In this document: one piece after another, positions 57,151-64,000 of the stretch
How positions within the stretch are numbered: position 1 is the first letter of the stretch
How the letters are laid out: every line of letters begins with the position of its first letter
Translations under genes and position numbers: made by a program
The notes under the pieces: model-generated
What the model saw: the letters and a program-made list of their open reading frames with translations, nothing else
Told to the model about the DNA's origin: nothing
Database searches by the model: none
Origin: Davidsoniella eucalypti
Taxonomy: Eukaryota; Ascomycota; Sordariomycetes; Microascales; Ceratocystidaceae
Direction of reading: 5' to 3'
Assembly: GCA_004009845.1 (NCBI GenBank)
Contig: RMBW01000141.1
Location: 1 to 64,000 of the forward strand
Length of the DNA stretch: 64,000 bases

Positions 57151-60100
57151 TCAAGTTTCCTTATTGTCCTTGATTTTGCTTTTGACGGAGCCTTGAGATT
57201 GTACAGATTGAGTATCGGACCAATCAGCTTTGGGCGGCACACCGCCGCTGGTACTGCCAACAACAGCGCCTATCGAGCCAACGATAGCACCGCTTGAGCC
57301 CGGAGCAGTTGCGCTCTTGGGCGACTGTGAAGATGGCACAATCTCGTTAAGCACACACTCATCAAGATGCTCGTAGAACTCCTGAGCCGTTATGAATCTG
57401 CCGTGGCAGATGGAACACTGTGCTTCGTGGTTAACTGTGCTGTTGTTGTTCGTGGTCGCCGTCCGACCTGTGCCACCAATGGGCCGCCGGCTGTTAGGCG
57501 GGGCCTGTTCAACATGATGGATGGAGGTTAGATGGCGCTTGAAGACATCGGCACGGTTGAACGCCTTCTCGAACCCTGTGCCCACGCCTTGGCAGAACGG
57601 GCATATCATCGTACCCTTGTAGTGGGTCAGGGCGTGTCGGTTCTTGTCGTACTTGCGCGCAAAGCCCTTGGTGTGGTACTCGCAAGACTCGATAGGGCAC
57701 TTTTCGGGGCGCTGTTCTTGATGCGTGAGCATGTGCGATGTCAGATCCTTGAACACGCGTCCGCAGTCGACGAAGGGGCATCGGGTTCGGTTTTCAGGCG
57801 TCTTCGATGGCTCGTATGGCGGCTCTTCTTGCATCACGCCCGGCGGCGGCTGGAGCGGGTTCACGGGAGTTGCGCGGCCCGGCTGTGGCTGGTACGGCGG
57901 GTGGCCGCCAACAACCCGAGGAGGGGGTGGAACTTCAGTAGCCGTGTGCAAAGACTGTCCGGGCGTACTGCTATACGGAGAAGGCGGCGGAGGCTGAGGG
58001 GAGAACTGCGTCATCAGCGGCGGAGGCTGAGGCCGGTAGTGGCTCGAGTGCGACTGGGTGTGGTGGTGGCCGCCGTGCTGCGAAAACGTCGATGGCGACG
58101 GAGAAGGGGGTGGGTGATGTTGTCCATTACCAGGAGGCGGTGCTGCATAGCCAGGTTCGGAGTGAAACCCCGAAGGAGGAGGTAGCGACGCCGGATGAAG
58201 TGGGGGAAGGCCCTGCATAGGAGGAAGCTGGACGCTGCCGCCTCCACTGCTGCCGGGTGGTTCGCGGGGCGATACCTGGGCGTGTGCTGGAGGCTGCTGG
58301 ATCGAGCGGGGCGGCGGCAGGACAACCGGCGGAGAAGTGATGGGCTCGCCGCCAGATGGCGCATACGAATATCCGTGGCTTTGCGATCTAGCCGGAGGCG
58401 GCGGACGAGAGTCGGATACGTGAGACATGACGGTTCCGTGGAAAGAAGACGACGACTGTCCAGACACTGGCGATGGCAGCGATACGCTTGAAGGAGCATG
58501 AGAATGATGCGGGCGGTTGTCGGTTGTCGGAGTAGCAACGTCGCCCATATCGTCGTCGGAGTCGTCGCGATCAGTCGGGAGAGGCGCCACTTCGCGGATC
58601 CAGTCCTTTAGCATGTGGCTGGGGATCGATTCGGCGCCGGAGCTACTCATAGGCCGACGGTTGTAGCTGTTCGGTAAGAAATGGTGGCGCTGAAGATGCA
58701 CGACCGCCGTGCTGTATGATCTGAACCGCTTGCGCTGGCATGTTTTGCAGTGGCCGATGGGAGACGATGGCTTCAAGGCGTCCGGGGGCATGTTAGTAGG
58801 CTCCACGCACATAAATACCTTTCTGTGTGTGCCGTGGCGAGCTTCGTGGTGGCGACGCAGGTCGTTGTCGGTCCGGAAACCATCTGGATACTCGTTGCAC
58901 CGGTCACAGAAGACTTTGCGGTACGGCGGACGCTGGAAGGTCGAATGGCGCAGCGGAGATTCGGGCGCGCGGCTGAACAGACTCTCGCTACGAACTCTGT
59001 TGTTTGCATGGGGCGTATCGACTATTCTTGGGGACTCCATGTATCTGTCCGGATGGCGGGGAGAAGGGTCGTTGACGTCGGGTGCCGAAGATGCTGTAGC
59101 AAGCCATGGGCGCTGGTCGATCCTGGGCGGCTCAGTTGGAGGGGCTTTCGTGAACGGAGGTAGCGCACGGTAATTAGAGGGCCGGCGCACGAATCCCAGG
59201 CAGTTGGCGTTTCGGGAGCCTATGTTGTAAAGGAAGTCGGAAAGAGACCGCACACCGTCGGCCTGCCATTTCGGTCTCAGCATAAGGGCGTCAATGTGGT
59301 CCATGATACGGCGGTCAGGCGGGTCCATGGTGACGCGTCCGTCTTCCTCTACAATGGGGCTAGAGCGCACAAATATGGTCACCACGGCTTTATATACGTC
59401 GTCGATCACCTTCATCTCGCCTGCCAGCTTGGGTGATAAGGGCGGCTGGGACTGCCATGCCCGCATCCGCTCCGAGTCCATCTCGACACGCTCGACAATG
59501 ATGTGCTTGACAATGCTGAACAGACATATCGAGAAGAATCCCGCAAACCAGTCGCGCGACGACAAGGGGCCATTGTGCATTGTCATTTTCTGGAATTCCT
59601 GCAGGAAGTCGCATAGGGCTTCGTACATCGACCGGAAGTGGTGCTCGTGGTCGAGAATCTCCGGAGGCCCGGGCGTCGGAGGATACGTCGCTTTGTCGAG
59701 TGGAACGATCACGGGCGTGCTCTGCAGAGCATCGTAGAAGAGAGTCTGGCGGAAGAGGACCTTTGCCCTGTACAGCACAGGGAATTGGTAGTGTTCGTCG
59801 CGCCGAGAACCGGATATGTTGCGACTACAGCGCAGAATATCGAGAAAGTTGTAGCTGCCGCTCTTGGCACTGTGGCTATGGATCAGCCTCGTCAGGATTG
59901 GCGGCGCACGAGAGCTGCCAATAGTCGAATTCTGGAGGCCTGTCGTGTCGGAAACCCAAAAGTCGTCGCGCCAGTCCAGCCCGCTGAGTACCGAGTCGCA
60001 TACAGTTGGGGGTGCCGAGTATGTTCGTGCGAGGAAGTCTTCCAACGCCTGTCTTCGCTCTGTGATCGGCGCTGGATGGGCTTTTGCCGGTGGGCTGAGC

Positions 60101-61535
60101 CAGGCTTATAAGAAACCGACATGTTAGTTGATACGTTCGTGTTGATACATGTCATGCCGTGAACCGACTTACCGGGAATCATCATCTTAGCCAGGAGGCC
60201 GAGACTATCGTTCACTCTAAAGCAGCCGATACTGCGCCAGAAGTCGTCTTCGGGGCTTGCGCCTGGGCTTGCGCATTCCGGGCATGGACTGGCAAGATCG
60301 CACTGTATGTCTCGTGTTAGTGACAAGGCCATCCATTAAGATGGTCGTATATTGTATAGCGTGACGTGACTTACCACTCTGTTTGTGAGTTTGCAACGCA
60401 GACAAGGACCGGGTTCGTGGGCCTGGTTAGCCTTGGCAGCTGCATGCGAATATGGCATACCAGAGCCAGCGTCTGGACGGTTGGTCTTCAGTGCCGCGAG
60501 GGTTGCCGCGCCCTCTTCCTCGGTCTTCATGGGAGGTGGTGGCGGCAAATCGCATCGAGCAACTGCATTGTCCAGGCGTTCTTTGCTATCAGCCGAAGAT
60601 GGCGCCATGTTCAAAGGTGGTAGCTGAGGCCCAGTATGGGTTGCTAGTGGTGGCTGGGGAGGCAGTGAATGGCTATCGAACGTCGTTGATCGTGCCGACG
60701 ATGGTGGGCCATAGTGCTCGGGTGGGTAAGGCATTGTCGGTGTCGACAGCGAGAGCGCTGAATCTCGTTTGATCGGCGATGCTTGGTGTTCCCGGACATG
60801 TTGGTCTCGCTCGCTGGGCGTCGCAAACCCGTAGACATAGAAGATACAGGTCTCGTTGGAGCACTTGAAAGAGGAGAAGCGTAGTTGTCTGTGCGTTTGG
60901 TAGTCTGATATCCGGGCAGAGCGCATCATAGTGTCCTGATCACGCATGTTCTGGTCTAGCCACATGTGATAGTCTGGTGAGCTGTTTTCAGCGTAGCTCT
61001 TCAGTAGATTGACAAAGCTGGTATCAAGAATATCGATGCCTATATATCAAGTGCCGCTTCGTTAGCAACAATACTAGCTATCTCGTTCACGCAAATAGTA
61101 CAGATTAAGCTTACCCCTCTCGACAATAGCTGCCTCGAATACTTCGCAGCGATACTGGAGATACCGTGCCTCTTCTATCTCAGACAGTTCAGAGATGTGT
61201 CTTACATCTAACGAAAAGAAGGCTCGTGTTAGTACAAACTTGTCGTTCGCAGGGGATTCTATATCACTGCTCTTCTGTGGACGGGGCAGAGTTGCTTACT
61301 ATGGCGTTGAACATAGCTTTGGAGTGCCTGGAGTTTTGTCCTTAGCATGTGTGCCTCCATCTGGGTGTTTGGTGTGTGCTTCGTAGAGAGCATCTGTTGT
61401 CGGCCGGCATCTCGCTCGTAGTCAAGGCGGATAGCGTCTGGGGGTGGTGGCGGTGGTGGGCGGACGTGATAGTGTTGCTGATTCTGGTGTTGATGGTAGG
61501 TATGTGCTGCTGATGGCGGAAGTTGCTGAGGCTGG

Positions 61536-61582
<47 letters not shown>

Positions 61583-61804
61583 TGGGTGTGGGTGTGGGTG
61601 TGGTTGTGGTTGTTGATGTTGATGTTGGTGCTGGTGCTGGTGCTGGTGTTGCTGGCTCTGGCTCTGGTGGTGATGGTGATGATGTGTTTGTATTTGTGGT
61701 AATGGCTGGTGTTGCTGATGGATATGTTGCTGGCGGTGATGTGAGTGGTAAGGTCTCATGCCATCAACTGGCTCAACGATGGGAGTCTCTGATGACATGG
61801 CCAT
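57151..61804 (-). CDS. multi-zinc-finger protein with variant six-cysteine cluster and C2H2-like fingers (1448 aa, five exons)
   Basis: Exons on the minus strand: 61804-61300, 61207-61115, 61039-60375, 60302-60173 and 60104-57151; introns of 92, 75, 72 and 68 bp, all joins in phase. The head (1-110) is a Gln/His tract. Then NVRHISELSEIEEARYLQYR and GIDILDTSFVNLLKSY form a conserved helical block; a C2H2-like finger is at about 259-283 (CSNETC...HVREH). Cysteines 412, 415, 422, 428 and 431 have exact Zn2Cys6 spacing, with a sixth at 448 in DFWRSIGCFR. More finger-like motifs lie at about 864-940 (CDRCNEYPDGF, CKTCQRKRF) and 1238-1385 (four units, the last CSICHGRF...HLDEC). A Pro-rich disordered linker joins them. 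Probable nuclear regulator, conserved in filamentous fungi; targets unknown. The start could be 61804 or 61798. Confidence 0.85.
61536..61583 (-). repeat. CAGCAA hexanucleotide microsatellite encoding polyglutamine
   Basis: Eight near-perfect GTTGCT/TGTTGC units on the plus strand encode about 15 consecutive Gln in exon 1 of the zinc-finger gene. Adjacent GTG-rich repeats (to about 61690) encode His-Pro and Gln-His dipeptides. Such tracts vary in length between strains. Confidence 0.85.
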
Positions 61805-64000
61805 TCCGTCGTGAGCAGCCAGTAGCACGCCAACCACTAGCTGAGCCGTATCTTCGAAGTACTTGAGTACCTATCTACACCACGGAATCTCTCGAGCCCG
61901 ATCCCGCCGAATTAAAGAGCCGGAGTGCATCTAACACATGGGGGTGGAGAAATCGCTGGGAAGATGGCAGAGCTGAAAAAATAAAAGGGTATATAAAATT
62001 CAAAAAAAGTACAGGCTCGAAAGGAAGACGGAGGGAGGAAGTGCTGGGCAGGCGGGTAGTGAATGGAGCCAAAACACAAAAAGGAATAAAAAGAATAAAA
62101 GTACTGGACTCTGCTGTAGCCGGTCTAGTTGAAGCCAAGACTAGCCAGTCGCCAGAAGTCTGTAAGTGAAATTTGAGCTTCAGCCGATAGTTGGCGAGCA
62201 AGAGAATCGAATCAAACTTGGCGCTGGGAAGGCTTTGTGTAGTCGTATAGCTCGAACGACAGTGGTATATCGAGATTCTCTTGCACTGGCTCTTCGGTTT
62301 CAGCAACGCCAAGTGCAGTCTTGACTGTCAAGTGTCGTATGTCGAATTCCTGGTAAGTGGCTGCTTCTTTGGTGAGGTGTGGAAGCACAGTAAGGATGTC
62401 TTTTGAGGTGGCAGCCTGTAGTTCTGTCTATACAATGTCGTCGATTTCTGCTGGCGGTCTTGAAATTCGGGATGGGGGAATGCGAGTTTAGGATTTCTCA
62501 GCAAAGTGCTGGCGTAAAAGGGAAAAAAGAAGAAGAGAAGAAAAAAGGCAATGTGCAAGACAGATACGATGATGTGAAGAAAGGAAGAAAAAAGGTAGAA
62601 GGGAATGCAAGATGCAGGCAGATGTCAATACAGATAAAACCTCACAGCCTAACCAAGCCGTCAGACTAAAGATCAGGTTGAAAACTACAGCTACTAGTCG
62701 AACAAGTTGTAGTGACACTTCGAATCTCACCTTAGTCGAAGATTTTAGAGTAAAGTAGCAACAGCACTTTAAAAGAGAAAAAAAAAATAGACTGCGGAAA
62801 GAGAAGAAAGATGGCCAAGATGCGGATGGTAAATGAATAAGTAAACTAGAAGATAAAAAGGATAAACAACAAAGGCAGGAATAAAAGACAAGAAAAATAA
62901 AAGCCGCTTGGTTGACTGGTTCTATGAGATGACAATATCTGCTTTAGTCGGATTAGTTGGGCAGTCGAACTTGGACCTAGAAAAAAACCTTGCCTGGTTG
63001 TCCATATACATGTATGTAAACTAGGTAGGCAGGAAGGGTGTGTGCTGAGCGAGAAGCCCGTACACGAGGTGTGCGATGGTGCCGTGTGAATAGAACACAT
63101 ACAATATACAGTTGCATCGCTGTGGCAAGGTACATGCTGATATGTTATGTATGTACACACGTATGGATCTGTAGGCGACCGCACCAGCTTTGCCTTCAGT
63201 TGTTTAGCTGTCTTCTCTGTGTTTCTGGTGCTGCACAAAGGGCCGTTGTATCTGTGCCTCAGTCTATTGTCAAGACCAGTAGAGAGCTTGCGGGGTCTGG
63301 TGTCTAGTATGCCCACCAAGGCACAGATAGTTTCTTTGTGAGCCACCACGTATACATACTGAGTACTGGCACGTAGCAGGAGTACGTGGGACACAAAAGT
63401 CAGCAATTCTCTGGCTTTCTTTTACGATGCCGGGGTCGTAGTAATAGCCACGAGTTTCTGCTGCTGGTATGGCTAGCCATGGGCCTGGGACCGCCAGACA
63501 GGCAAGCAGAATATGAGCGAACGGACTACCAGACCTGCGGATGGATAGCGAAACGATCAAGCCAAGCTTGGTTCTTTCGAATATACAGGTATTCAGGTGT
63601 CGGTTTAGTCCTAATTTGCCTACATGTTTGCACATGTCTGGGTGTTTGGCTTGTAGGGGCGTGTCATATGCTTTTGCTCAAAGGCTAGCTAGCAGGGTTG
63701 ATGCCCGCCGTCCCTGCGGGTTCAACTCACAGATTAAATTCGCATGTATGTGTATGTAGGATAAAAGGAACAATAATAATAGTCCACTAAACCCAGTAAC
63801 GCACGCTATAGTCGCCCATGAATGTTGATACTAGTATCAGCCAGACGTGACGGAACGGGCTTGCAGTGCTGAGAGAATACGTCCGCATTTCGGACAAAGA
63901 CATTCTTACCTGAAAGTACTGCTTGCGAGGAGGAGGACTGCTACCTGCCTCCTTGCAGACATGCAGACATGCAGATACCGTGCGATATCTGTGTTCTATC
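61805..64000. promoter_or_regulatory. leader and promoter of the zinc-finger gene, then gene-free end
   Basis: The plus strand is purine-rich from about 61950 to 62900, so the coding strand of the zinc-finger gene is pyrimidine-rich over roughly 1 kb upstream of its start: a probable long leader or core promoter. Beyond that I see no gene. A hairpin with CCCGC/GCGGG stem lies at 63703-63719, and near the right edge the octamer TGCAGACA is repeated (63954-63969). Confidence 0.4.

Noticed and set aside
63703..63730. tRNA-like B box (GGGTTCAACTC) with a small hairpin
   Set aside because: No acceptor or anticodon arm can be folded around it and no A box precedes it at the right distance.
1..64000. 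CRISPR arrays, prokaryotic operons, biosynthetic gene clusters or intact transposases
   Set aside because: None seen. Gene structure is eukaryotic with spliceosomal introns, and no synthase, transposase, reverse transcriptase or integrase motifs were found in any frame.

Overview
The window is nuclear DNA of a filamentous ascomycete (Pezizomycotina, probably Sordariomycetes; the species cannot be named from sequence alone). Reasons: short introns (about 60-150 bp in most genes) with GTAAGT or GTACGT donors and ACTAAC-like branch sites; Zn2Cys6 regulators; a COG3573-type flavoprotein, a Gnt1-like GT8 enzyme and conserved filamentous-fungal proteins of unknown function; and pyrimidine-rich leaders. 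I support 15 protein genes and one tRNA gene. Coding exons cover about 26 kb (41%), which is sparse for such a fungus.

Layout. 0-8 kb: a Zn2Cys6 regulator and a GT8 glycosyltransferase face each other, followed by a conserved protein of unknown function with a SUMO-binding-like motif. 8-23 kb is a compact housekeeping block: NMD3 (60S export) and ESF2 (18S maturation) converge; a COG3573-type flavoprotein and pantothenate synthetase diverge; the latter converges with a PlsB-type acyltransferase; then RNase P/MRP subunit POP4 and the ASTRA-associated WD40 protein ASA1 converge. Three of these genes (NMD3, ESF2, POP4) serve ribosome biogenesis. 23-34.5 kb holds no confident gene: first an AT-rich desert with a possible decayed gene fragment, then about 4 kb of pyrimidine-rich DNA that looks like a very long promoter/leader for a large Zn2Cys6 regulator (34.6-37.4 kb, OefC-like finger). 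A HAD phosphatase follows at 38.2-39.3 kb.

39.3-52 kb is again mostly non-coding, interrupted by the five-exon gene for the U2 snRNP/SF3b subunit SF3b6 (p14), with a 24-nt microexon, and by an initiator tRNA-Met gene. 52-62 kb carries two long genes, tail to tail: a 1238-aa protein with a degenerate C-terminal methyltransferase fold, and a 1448-aa zinc-finger protein combining a variant six-cysteine cluster with several C2H2-like fingers and a Gln/His tract.

I found no CRISPR array, intact transposon, biosynthetic cluster or defence island. The most unusual signal is an 84-codon, Ser/Pro/Arg-rich open frame that continues in phase directly after the TGA stop of SF3b6. It could be a readthrough extension, a second small cistron or an alternatively spliced exon. 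All exon joins are my own reading of frame and splice signals, with no transcript data.
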